From an uncultured Fibrobacter sp. (GTDB lineage: Bacteria > Fibrobacterota > Fibrobacteria > Fibrobacterales > Fibrobacteraceae), in contig CAKUWY010000006.1 in the NCBI GenBank assembly GCA_934699585.1, forward strand, positions 62,001 through 126,000: DNA of 64,000 nucleotides. The letters are read 5' to 3'. The stretch's first letter is position 1; every line of letters starts with the position of its first letter. The notes beneath the pieces are model-generated. The model was not told where the DNA came from. It saw only the letters and a list, made by a program, of their open reading frames with translations, and ran no database searches. A program made the translations under genes and the position numbers. Positions 26,248 to 34,236 of the stretch are shown piece by piece.

Positions 26248-27350
26248 TAATGCGGAGAGCCGTTCTGTTCTACCTGTGCATAGCGATTTTCGCTTTTGCA
26301 CAGTCTAGTTCCGCTCCTCCCTCCAGCAAGGAAATCAACATGGACCTGGAACATGAAGACGTGTTCCAGCGTTATTCCGTAGTGCCGGTCCTGGGGTATA
26401 CAGAAGAAACCGAATTCCAGTACGGTTTCATGGCCCTATTCTTCCTGAAGCCCGACCAGAAAGGAGAAAAGGTGCCCGAAATCGGGTTCACCGCTTACGG
26501 TTCCACCAGAGACCAGCTTCACCTGGCCCTGGAGCCCTATTTCTATTTTCTCCACGACCGGGTCACCCTTTGGAGCCTGCTCAAGTACCAGGACTGGGTC
26601 GCCAGCTATTTCGGGAGAGGCAACGATCCGGACATAGACAAATTCGTCAACTACGACCGAAAAAAATTACAGCTGGGCACAAGGGTCGAATCCAGGATAG
26701 GACTGCCCCAGAGCCTCAAGTACGGCGTCGAAATCCACGTAGAGCATTCGGACATAGACTTTGAGGAAAGCGAGACCATCAAGACCCCGGATACCCATTC
26801 GGGCTGGCGAAACGGCATCGGTTACCTGTTTGGGCTGGACACCCGGGACAACACCAACTGGACCCGCCACGGTTACCTTTTGCAGTGGCAACAGATGTTC
26901 TACAACAACCATTTCGGAGACTACACCTTCGACACGGAATCCCTGGACTTGCGAGGCTATACCGAAACACCCCTGCAAACCTCCCTGGCTCTCGGTTTTC
27001 TCTGGATGCGCTCCGGCGGAGACGTTCCCTTCGACATGCTGGCCGGCCCAGACGGAATATGCCGATTCCGCGGAGTGGAAAGTCTCTACTTCGGCGACAA
27101 CCAGGCGGTCATTCTTCAGGCAGAAATCCGGCGCTTCTTGTTCTGGCGTTTCGGGAGCCACGTCTTTTTCGAAGGGGGCAAGTCCGGCGGCTATTTCAGC
27201 GACCTGGTTCGCAACGAATGGCACAAGTCCGTCGGGATAGGCGCTCTGCTCGGCCTGAACCTGAAAGAAAACCTGTTTGCCCGCGCGGATTTTTCGTGGG
27301 TGGATTTCGACCACCTGGGTCTTTCGTTCTATGTCCGACAGGCTTTTTAA
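26244..27350 (+). CDS. Omp85/BamA-like surface antigen beta-barrel (barrel only)
   Basis: 368 aa. It starts at the ATG overlapping the previous stop (MIMRRAVLFYLCIAIFAFA signal peptide). No POTRA domains are seen; the body is a 16-strand-type barrel. RFRGVESLYFGDNQAVILQAEIRR corresponds to the L6 RGF/Y loop of Omp85 proteins, and the C-terminus ends in aromatic VRQAF. Upstream, GLDTRDNTNW matches the conserved D15 strand. Barrel-only members of this family are found with patatin or lipid genes; a role in delivering or anchoring a lipid at the outer membrane is an inference from context. Confidence 0.72.
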   Translation: MIMRRAVLFYLCIAIFAFAQSSSAPPSSKEINMDLEHEDVFQRYSVVPVLGYTEETEFQYGFMALFFLKPDQKGEKVPEIGFTAYGSTRDQLHLALEPYFYFLHDRVTLWSLLKYQDWVASYFGRGNDPDIDKFVNYDRKKLQLGTRVESRIGLPQSLKYGVEIHVEHSDIDFEESETIKTPDTHSGWRNGIGYLFGLDTRDNTNWTRHGYLLQWQQMFYNNHFGDYTFDTESLDLRGYTETPLQTSLALGFLWMRSGGDVPFDMLAGPDGICRFRGVESLYFGDNQAVILQAEIRRFLFWRFGSHVFFEGGKSGGYFSDLVRNEWHKSVGIGALLGLNLKENLFARADFSWVDFDHLGLSFYVRQAF

Positions 27351-27376
27351 CCAACCTCTAACTCAACAACTTCCCT

Positions 27377-27781
27377 ATGACCCCTTGTAACCACACCCAC
27401 ACCACCCGAATCGAAGTCCGCTATGCCGAAACCGACCAGATGGGGGTGGTCCACCATGCCGTTTATCCCGTCTGGTTCGAACTGGCCCGTACCGACTATT
27501 TCCGTTCCCTTGGCGCCAGTTACCTGGAAATAGAAAAGGAGGGGTTTGTAAGCCCGGTTCTCAAGCTGGAAGTCCAATACAAGCGCCCCACCCACTATGG
27601 GGAATTTGTGGATATCGAAACCACCCTGACCCGCAAGGGGGCTCTCCACTTCGTATTCGACTACAAGGTTTTTGTCGATGGAGCGCTCTGCACCACAGGC
27701 TCATCCGTGCACTGCTTTCTAAAAAACGGGCAACCCACGCGAGAACTGCCCGACCAAGTCAGAAAAATATTCCCGGATTAA
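27377..27781 (+). CDS. YbgC/FadM-like hotdog acyl thioesterase
   Basis: 134 aa single hotdog domain. RYAETDQMGVVHHAVYPVWFE contains the catalytic Asp (D20) and the long-helix start typical of 4-hydroxybenzoyl-CoA thioesterase-like enzymes. It hydrolyses acyl-CoA or acyl-ACP. Aryl-polyene-like clusters carry the same type of thioesterase. It is 27 bases after the barrel gene and precedes the ACP gene, so it probably acts with the ACP/KS-CLF system. Confidence 0.88.
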   Translation: MTPCNHTHTTRIEVRYAETDQMGVVHHAVYPVWFELARTDYFRSLGASYLEIEKEGFVSPVLKLEVQYKRPTHYGEFVDIETTLTRKGALHFVFDYKVFVDGALCTTGSSVHCFLKNGQPTRELPDQVRKIFPD

Positions 27782-27908
27782 ACACTTTTACGCTCTTTTC
27801 GTCCTGCATATCGGGCGGTATATCGGAAAAAAACACGCTTTTTAGCGAGAAATTCCGTTATTTTTCTATTTTTATCTTGTTATTTTCTAAAATTTTCGAG
27901 GTAAAAAA

Positions 27909-28154
27909 ATGGATCAAGAAGAAGTCAAAAGCAAATTGAAGGCGTTTTTCATGTCGGATCTGGGCGTAGATGGCGACGTTCTCCAGTACGACACCGAACT
28001 TTTCGGCGAAGAAATCGGCCTGGATTCCGTGGATTCCCTGGAAATCATCTCCTTCGTGGACAGCAACTTCAACGTGTCCATGACCGGCGTCGGCAAGGAA
28101 CATTTCCAGTCCATCAATACGATTGCCGCCTATATAGAAGCCCACAAGGCATAA
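27909..28154 (+). CDS. acyl carrier protein
   Basis: 81 aa, acidic four-helix carrier. The phosphopantetheine site is Ser40 in IGLDSVDSLE, followed by the IISFVDSNF recognition helix. An AGG ribosome site lies about 7 bases before the ATG and an AT-rich possible promoter at 27850-27890. It differs from a housekeeping AcpP and, sitting 15 bases before the KS-CLF fusion, is best seen as its dedicated carrier. Confidence 0.93.
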   Translation: MDQEEVKSKLKAFFMSDLGVDGDVLQYDTELFGEEIGLDSVDSLEIISFVDSNFNVSMTGVGKEHFQSINTIAAYIEAHKA

Positions 28155-28169
28155 CCTAATCTACATCTT

Positions 28170-30566
28170 ATGACTCCTGACGAACGCCGCTGTGTAGTTA
28201 CTGGCCTGGGCGTTATTTGCGCCGTCGGTAACAATGTTGAAGAAACCTGGAAAAGCGCCCTGAATTCCGTTTCGGGGATCCACAAGACCATCTCGGTGGA
28301 TACCACCAAATGTTATGCGGACTTGGCCGCCGAAGTCAAGTGCGACACCCTAGATGAAATCGACGCCCCCGAAGAAAAAGACCGGGTCTCCAAACTTTGT
28401 ATCAAGGCCACAAAAGAAGCCCTGGCCGATGCAGGTCTTGCAAACTTTAACGACGACCAGCGCGTAAGCGTGGTCATCGGCAGTTGCGTAGGCGGAGTCC
28501 TCTCTATTGAGCGTTACCATCAACACGGTCGCGATGTTTCTGAAATTGCCAAGATGCCCATTGCGGCAATCGCCTCCCAGGTAGCCGAAATCTGCGGGGC
28601 AGGCGGAATCGTCACCAATGTAGCAAACGCCTGTGCAGCAGGCACAATTTCTATAGCCGTCGCCTGTGACCTGATTCGTGCCGGCAAGGCAGACGTGGTT
28701 ATCGCAGGCGGAGCCGATTCCTTTGCGGCGGTTCCCTATTCCGGATTCCTTTCGCTCCACGCCCTGGACGAAAACGGCTGCTCCCCCTTCAACCGCTGCA
28801 ACGGAATCACCCTCGGCGAAGGTGCGGGTATCGTCATCGTGGAATCCTACGAACATGCCCAGAAGCGTTCCGCAAAGCAGTACTGCGAAATACTGGGTTC
28901 AGGCGTCACCAGCGACGCAAACCACATCACCGCCCCCAGAGAAGATGGCGTGTGCCTGATGGAAGCCATCAGCCGCGCCGTCAAGAATTCCGGCATCGAC
29001 AAGTCCGATATCGGTTACGTGAACGCCCACGGCACGGGTACCGGCAAGAACGACAATGCCGAAATTACCGCCTTCAAGAATTTCTTCGGCGAAGACAACG
29101 TCAATATCTCGGTAAGTTCCACAAAGGTTCTCACTGGGCACTGCCTGGGAGCGGCCGGCGCCATCGAAGCCGTATTCAGCATCAAAGCACTAACCACGGA
29201 TACGGTCCTCCCAACCTTCCCCTACACCGAAGAACAGTCCGCCGCCCTCAAGGAAAAGGTGGGAGCGCTGGACTTTGTGCAGAACACAGCCCGCCACAAG
29301 GAACTCAAGTGTGTCTTGAGCAACAACGTGGCCTTCGGCGGCACGAATGCGGCCATTGTTTTCTCGAAAATCCCCGGCGAAGTTGCCGCCCAGTCTGCGG
29401 CAGGCAAGAAGATTGCCGTAACCGGTCTTGGAATCGTGTCCCCGCTAGGGAACAGCAAGGCGGCCTACCTGGAAGCAGTAAAGGCAGACAAGAAGCCCGA
29501 ATCCCCATCGGTACATTCCACAATCGCCCTCGAAGACTACAAGGAGCTTGGGGTCAAGATGGCCTTCTACCGCAAGCTGGACAACCTAGGTCAACTCCAG
29601 ACGGTATCCGGCATGCGCGCCCTCCAAGACGCCAGCTTCACGGTAACCGAAGACAATGCCAAGGACATCGGCATCATCGTGGGTACCAGCGAAGGCGGCC
29701 TCGGTGCCACCTACGATTTCGAGGAACTGATTGCACGGGAAGGCAACTCCCAGGGTTCGGCCTTCAAGTTCCCCCACACCGTTTACAATGCGGCTGGCGG
29801 CTACCTTTCCATTTGTTCCGGCATCAAGGGCTACGGCGTCACCATTACCACAGGCCCACTTTCAGGACTCGACAGTATCGGCTACTCCATGAACGTGATT
29901 CACGACGGCCAGGAAAAGGCAATGATGGCCACCGGTACAGACGAAAACCTGCCGATTATTACGGAATTTGCCCAGAAACTTGGCGTGGCGGCAAATAATG
30001 TGGTCGCACCCTATGCCGAAAACGACGGCTTTGTGGTGGGCGATGGTTCCGTGTCTATCATGCTCGAAGAAGATTCTTATGCCAAGTCCCGGGGAGCCAA
30101 GGTTTACTGCTATGCGCTGGGCTTCGGCCACGGCCGCAAGAACGTGAAATTTGGAAAACTCGCCGATTCCGAAAACGCCCTCGACAAGGCCATTGCAGAT
30201 GCCCTGGCCGATGCGGGCATCACCGTAAGCGACATCGATGCGGTTTGCGGGTTCGCCAACGGTTGCAAGCGGATTGACGATATCGAAAAGGGTTCCCTCA
30301 AGCGCGTGTTTGGCGAAAAACTTTCCACGACGCCGCTCTTCGAAGTCAAGGAACGTACCGGCGAAGGCCGTGCGGGGTCTGCCGCCCTGGCCGCCGCCGA
30401 AGCGGCCCTCCTGCTGAGTGGTGAACTTGCTGGCGAAAAAGCCTACTTTGTGGCGGCCGACGGTTCCGTGACATCCAAGAAGGTCGATGCGACTGGCCTC
30501 AAGAAAATTTTGGTGATTTCGTTTGCGGCAGGCGGGTCTTACAGCGCAGTCATTTTCGGTAAATAG
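28170..30566 (+). CDS. single-chain ketosynthase / chain-length-factor fusion (KS-CLF)
   Basis: 798 aa made of two complete thiolase-fold KS domains. Domain 1 (about 1-410) has the full triad: Cys155 in NACAAGT, His287 in NAHGTGTG and His324 in LTGHCLGAAG. Domain 2 starts near 413 (KIAVTGLGIVSPLG); the nucleophile position reads TTGPLSG with Pro563 in place of Cys, and the His motifs are lost (CGFANGCKR), so it cannot condense. This active/inactive pairing is that of KS-alpha and KS-beta (chain length factor) in type II polyketide and aryl polyene systems, normally two separate genes; PUFA synthases have the pair on one multidomain chain. Flanked by ACP, ketoreductase and dehydratase genes, it probably builds a defined-length polyene or fatty chain. 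Confidence 0.9.
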   Translation: MTPDERRCVVTGLGVICAVGNNVEETWKSALNSVSGIHKTISVDTTKCYADLAAEVKCDTLDEIDAPEEKDRVSKLCIKATKEALADAGLANFNDDQRVSVVIGSCVGGVLSIERYHQHGRDVSEIAKMPIAAIASQVAEICGAGGIVTNVANACAAGTISIAVACDLIRAGKADVVIAGGADSFAAVPYSGFLSLHALDENGCSPFNRCNGITLGEGAGIVIVESYEHAQKRSAKQYCEILGSGVTSDANHITAPREDGVCLMEAISRAVKNSGIDKSDIGYVNAHGTGTGKNDNAEITAFKNFFGEDNVNISVSSTKVLTGHCLGAAGAIEAVFSIKALTTDTVLPTFPYTEEQSAALKEKVGALDFVQNTARHKELKCVLSNNVAFGGTNAAIVFSKIPGEVAAQSAAGKKIAVTGLGIVSPLGNSKAAYLEAVKADKKPESPSVHSTIALEDYKELGVKMAFYRKLDNLGQLQTVSGMRALQDASFTVTEDNAKDIGIIVGTSEGGLGATYDFEELIAREGNSQGSAFKFPHTVYNAAGGYLSICSGIKGYGVTITTGPLSGLDSIGYSMNVIHDGQEKAMMATGTDENLPIITEFAQKLGVAANNVVAPYAENDGFVVGDGSVSIMLEEDSYAKSRGAKVYCYALGFGHGRKNVKFGKLADSENALDKAIADALADAGITVSDIDAVCGFANGCKRIDDIEKGSLKRVFGEKLSTTPLFEVKERTGEGRAGSAALAAAEAALLLSGELAGEKAYFVAADGSVTSKKVDATGLKKILVISFAAGGSYSAVIFGK

Positions 30567-30589
30567 TTTCAGGTAGAAGGAGCGAAAAC

Positions 30590-31321
30590 ATGAAAGTTGC
30601 TTTGGTAACAGGTGCTTCAAAGGGTATCGGCAAGGCCTGCGCCTTGCGCCTTGCCCGCGACGGCTACACCGTCGTAGTGAACTACTCCAGTTCCGACGAG
30701 GCAGCAAACGCCACGCTCGACCAGATCAAGGCCGAAGGTGGTGACGGCATGGTTTACAAGGCGAACGTGGCCGACCTCTCCCAGGTGAAGGTGATGGTTC
30801 GCGAGGTGTTCAAGGCTTACGGGCGCATTGACGTGCTGGTGAACAACGCAGGCATCGTTCGCGACGAATACCTGATGATGATGAACCCGGAAACCTTGGA
30901 CAAATGTTTCGACCTGAACGTGAAGGGTTACTTCTACTGTGCCCAGCAAGTCGCTGTCAAAATGTATAAGCAGAAGTCCGGCGTGATTATCAACATGAGT
31001 TCCGTGTCCTCGAAGTTCGCGTTGGCAGGCCAGGCGGTCTACAGCGCCACGAAGGGTGCGGTGAACTCGCTGACCCAGACCCTCGCGAAGGAGCTGGGCG
31101 GTTTCGGTATCCGCGTGAATGCCGTGGCTCCTGGATTTATCGCTACCGAGATGATCGAGGCCATTCCCGAAGAAACCCGCAAGGGCTACCTCGAAAAGAT
31201 TCCCTTAAAACGTTTCGGTTCTGCCGATGAAGTGGCCAACATCGTGTCGGCCCTGGCCTCTGACCAGTTCGCCTATGTGACCGGCCAGGTGTTCGTGCTG
31301 GACGGAGGACTTTCCCTATGA
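30590..31321 (+). CDS. 3-oxoacyl-ACP reductase (FabG)
   Basis: 243 aa SDR. NADPH motif TGASKGIG at 7-14, NNAGIVRDEYLMMM, catalytic Tyr151 and Lys155 in YSATKGAVNSL, and GFIATEM. An AAGGAG ribosome site precedes the ATG. It supplies the ketoreduction step for the KS-CLF system; a second FabG-like gene lies at 13638-14366. The stop overlaps the dehydratase start (ATGA). Confidence 0.92.
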   Translation: MKVALVTGASKGIGKACALRLARDGYTVVVNYSSSDEAANATLDQIKAEGGDGMVYKANVADLSQVKVMVREVFKAYGRIDVLVNNAGIVRDEYLMMMNPETLDKCFDLNVKGYFYCAQQVAVKMYKQKSGVIINMSSVSSKFALAGQAVYSATKGAVNSLTQTLAKELGGFGIRVNAVAPGFIATEMIEAIPEETRKGYLEKIPLKRFGSADEVANIVSALASDQFAYVTGQVFVLDGGLSL

Positions 31322-31764
31322 TGAACATTTACGAAATCAGCGAAAAGATTGCACAGCGTCCGCCGTTCCAGATGATCGAGAAAGTGACGGAACTTACGCC
31401 GAACGAATCGGCCGTGGGCATCAAGAACGTAAGCGTGAACGAACCGTACTTTATGGGGCATTTCCCCGGCACTCCGATTATGCCGGGCGTGCTCATTGTG
31501 GAAAGTTGTGCCCAGCTTTGCTCCCTAGTGATAGAAAAACCCGCCGAAGACTTGGAAAAGAACCTATACGTCCTTCTGAAGATTGACGGGTTCAAGTTCG
31601 TGAAGCCGGTAATCCCCGGCGACCAGCTCGAAATTTCCGTGAAGAAGACCAAGGAAGGGGGCGTGCTGGTAGGCTTTGACTGCATCGTGAAGGTGAACGG
31701 AAACGTCCACGCCAAGGGTGCCCTCACCTTTACGAGCATTCCAAAGGAATCCTTAGGGAAATAG
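31318..31764 (+). CDS. beta-hydroxyacyl-ACP dehydratase (FabZ-like hotdog)
   Basis: 148 aa. The FabZ signature YFMGHFPGTPIMPGVLIVES contains catalytic His48 and Glu62. It removes water from 3-hydroxyacyl-ACP to give the trans-2-enoyl chain. No enoyl reductase gene accompanies ACP, KS-CLF, KR and DH here, so double bonds could accumulate, as in polyene formation. The ATG overlaps the fabG stop. Confidence 0.9.
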   Translation: MMNIYEISEKIAQRPPFQMIEKVTELTPNESAVGIKNVSVNEPYFMGHFPGTPIMPGVLIVESCAQLCSLVIEKPAEDLEKNLYVLLKIDGFKFVKPVIPGDQLEISVKKTKEGGVLVGFDCIVKVNGNVHAKGALTFTSIPKESLGK

Positions 31765-31791
31765 AAATCCGTGGTCAGTGGTTAGTGGTTA

Positions 31792-32589
31792 GTGGCTAGG
31801 AACTCAAGGAAAAACCCGCTGGTAGAATGCTTCATGCATCTCGTTGTCATCGTGGTGATATACACGGTGCGGATCTTTATGTTCGCCTGGTTCCGACCGA
31901 AGGTTGAGTTCACAGGTGAAACCGCGAAGTCGGCCCGTCTCACTCACCCCTGCGTGATTATCGCCAACCATACCAGCATGCTGGACCCCATCATGATGCT
32001 TGCCGTATTTTTTTCGCACAAGAGCATTGTGGTGGCCAAGGACCAGATTGAAGACCCCCATTTTCGTTGGGCGCTGACCCGCGCAAAGTGCGTGATTCCC
32101 TGCGACCGATTCAATATGGACACCGAATGGGCGCTACTTGCCAGGCGGGAACTGGAAAAAGGGAACAACGTCATCATTTTCCCCGAAGGCAAGTGCCGCT
32201 ACGACGGGCTGTTGAACGAGTTCAAGACGGGCTTTGCCTTCCTTGCGCGCAGTACCGGAGCGCCGGTTCTTTCCGTGGGGCTTGACGGGATCTACAAATT
32301 TGGACACCGTACCCGCATCGTGGTAGGAGATGCCGAAAAAATCGAACGGGTGAAGGGAATCACCTCTTCTAAGCACTTGGCAGAACGAAGCGAACACTTT
32401 AGGCAGAAGGTCTGGCAGCTCAAGCAGAAGGCCCTTGACATAGCCAATCCGAAGGCTTTGCCCGTTGCCGCAGAAACACCTGTGGAATGTCACCCTGGAG
32501 CGTCAGCGATAGGGTCCACGAAAGCAGTGGATTCTATCGGTCCTACGGACCTCCAGAATGACAATGCTCAAAATAGGGGGAATGCATGA
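31792..32589 (+). CDS. PlsC-type 1-acylglycerol-3-phosphate acyltransferase
   Basis: 265 aa. N-terminal membrane helix (HLVVIVVIYTVRIFMFAWF), motif I NHTSMLD (HX4D) and motif III FPEGKCRYDG. The start is uncertain: GTG 31792 lies in a TGGTTAGTGG simple repeat and an ATG exists at residue 15. The last 33 residues are encoded by a GTCAC...ATGAC repeat element that replaced or extended the natural C-terminus. It overlaps the patatin-like gene by four bases. It probably acylates a glycerolipid or the product of the ACP system. Confidence 0.85.
   Translation: MARNSRKNPLVECFMHLVVIVVIYTVRIFMFAWFRPKVEFTGETAKSARLTHPCVIIANHTSMLDPIMMLAVFFSHKSIVVAKDQIEDPHFRWALTRAKCVIPCDRFNMDTEWALLARRELEKGNNVIIFPEGKCRYDGLLNEFKTGFAFLARSTGAPVLSVGLDGIYKFGHRTRIVVGDAEKIERVKGITSSKHLAERSEHFRQKVWQLKQKALDIANPKALPVAAETPVECHPGASAIGSTKAVDSIGPTDLQNDNAQNRGNA
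32489..32562. repeat. intact GTCAC...ATGAC element forming the acyltransferase C-terminus
   Basis: 74 bp with terminal inverted repeats GTCACCCTGGAG and CTCCAGAATGAC (10 of 12 matching) and an inner pair TCCAC/GTGGA. Its right half is nearly identical to the leuC leader sequence at 42861-42895. Confidence 0.8.
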
Positions 32590-33431
32590 AAACGGGGCTG
32601 GTTCTAGAGGGCGGTTCTCGCCAGACCATGTTCAGCGCAGGCGTGCTGGACACCTTCATGGACGAAGACATCCCCTTCGACTACATTGCAGGCGTTTCTG
32701 CCGGGGCACACGCGGCCATCAATTACATTACCCGCCAGCAAGGGCGTCTCCGCTTTATCGTCCTGCCGACACGTCTCCAAAAGGGCAAGAAATGGGCAAG
32801 CAAGTACATCGGCATCCAGAAGGAATTTCATGCCCTAAACTACTTGTCTGCCGACGGTGAAATGCCCCTGGACTTTGAAGCCTACGCAAGTTCCAGAGTC
32901 GAATGCGAAATCGGCCTCACCTGCTGTGAGACGGGTCGCGCCGAATTCAAGGGCGAAAAGCAAGACAAGAAACGGCTCCTGGACCTGATCAGCGCCAGTT
33001 GCGCCCTGCCCATGCTTTTCCCCATGGCAAAGCTAGACGACAAGCACTACGCCGACGGCTGCATTACCGAACCCATCCCCTACGAACGTGCCTTCGAAAA
33101 AGGGTGCGACAAGGTAGTGGCCATTTCTACCCACTATCCGGGCGAAGCGGTGACGGACTTTCGCAAGTACCGGGCCATCTTGAACCCGCTGTACAAGAAC
33201 AAGTATCCCAACCTGTTTCGGGCACTAATGGTACGGCTCAAACGGTACGAAAAAAAATTTAGCCAGATGGAATCCCTGGAAAAAGAAGGCAAACTTTTCT
33301 TGATTCGCCCCCTTATTGACCTTTGCGACCAGTTCGATACCGACATGGACAAGATGAACGAATCCTATGAGCACGGCGTCGAAATGGCAAAGCAGCGTAT
33401 GGAAGAACTAAAGGCATTCCTAGAAATCTAA
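32586..33431 (+). CDS. patatin-like phospholipase
   Basis: 281 aa serine hydrolase with Ser-Asp dyad: oxyanion loop LEGGSRQTMFSAG, nucleophile Ser38 in GVSAGA and Asp157 in DGCITEPIP. It resembles cytoplasmic YjjU/RssA-type bacterial patatins; no signal peptide is seen. It would release fatty acids from (lyso)phospholipids, complementing the acyltransferase it overlaps, and so could remodel acyl chains of plasmalogens or other glycerolipids made by this region. Confidence 0.88.
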   Translation: MKTGLVLEGGSRQTMFSAGVLDTFMDEDIPFDYIAGVSAGAHAAINYITRQQGRLRFIVLPTRLQKGKKWASKYIGIQKEFHALNYLSADGEMPLDFEAYASSRVECEIGLTCCETGRAEFKGEKQDKKRLLDLISASCALPMLFPMAKLDDKHYADGCITEPIPYERAFEKGCDKVVAISTHYPGEAVTDFRKYRAILNPLYKNKYPNLFRALMVRLKRYEKKFSQMESLEKEGKLFLIRPLIDLCDQFDTDMDKMNESYEHGVEMAKQRMEELKAFLEI

Positions 33432-33454
33432 CTTAATGGAATTAGGACCGTTGA

Positions 33455-34210
33455 ATGGCAGAAACAAAGAAAATCCTCGTAATGGTAGCGAGCCCCAAAA
33501 ACGAACGGAGCGGCACACTGATTCCAACCAAGGCCTTTGTCCAGGGCCTTGAAGAAAACGGAAATTTTGAAACGGAATATATCTTCATCGACAAGATGAA
33601 CATCAAGCCCTGCCGTGGTTGTCTCAGTTGCTGGGGCAGGCCCGATGGCAGTTGCTTTATCAAGGACGACGACGTTCCCGCCATCCGGGAAAAACTAACC
33701 AACGCAGACATTGTCATCTGGAGTTTCCCGCTGTTCCTGTTCAGCATTCCTGGGCAGATGAAAGTGCTGATGGACCGTATCGTGGGAATGGTCCACCCCT
33801 ACATGGGCCAAAAACTTCAAGAAGGCGCAAACGCATCCAATTCCAACCTTCATGGGCTTCAGTTCCAAAAAGAAGGCCAGAAAATCATCTTGCTGTCCAG
33901 CTGCGCCTGGTGCGACATCGACGTTGTTTACGAGCCCATCGTAAAGCAGTTCGACATTATCCTGGGACACGAAGGCTACCAGCTTGTGGCCTGCCCCCAG
34001 ATGCGGGCCCTGCACCACCGGGGCGGGGAACGCAGGCTAAACATCTTGCGCAAGCGGTACTGGCAAGGCGGCGCAGAACTTGCAAAGACAGGCAAGCTCT
34101 CAAAAGAGACGATAGACCTCATGCAAAAGACTATCTTTAGCGACGAAGCCTACGAGAAACTGGTGGTAGAATTCGTAACCCACATGTTTGACCGGGATGA
34201 CAATTTCTAG
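33455..34210 (+). CDS. NADPH-dependent FMN reductase / iron-sulfur flavoprotein-like protein
   Basis: 251 aa flavodoxin fold. MVASPKNERSGT is the FMN phosphate loop; CRGCLSCWGRPDGSC gives the CxxC..C pattern seen in iron-sulfur flavoproteins; ADIVIWSFPLFLFSIPGQMK holds the flavin ring. AGGA lies about 8 bases before the ATG. It could provide electrons for a reductive or radical lipid step (for example the giant dehydratase), but that is context only. Confidence 0.8.
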   Translation: MAETKKILVMVASPKNERSGTLIPTKAFVQGLEENGNFETEYIFIDKMNIKPCRGCLSCWGRPDGSCFIKDDDVPAIREKLTNADIVIWSFPLFLFSIPGQMKVLMDRIVGMVHPYMGQKLQEGANASNSNLHGLQFQKEGQKIILLSSCAWCDIDVVYEPIVKQFDIILGHEGYQLVACPQMRALHHRGGERRLNILRKRYWQGGAELAKTGKLSKETIDLMQKTIFSDEAYEKLVVEFVTHMFDRDDNF

Positions 34211-34236
34211 TTGTTCCATTAGGCAAGAATTTCCAA

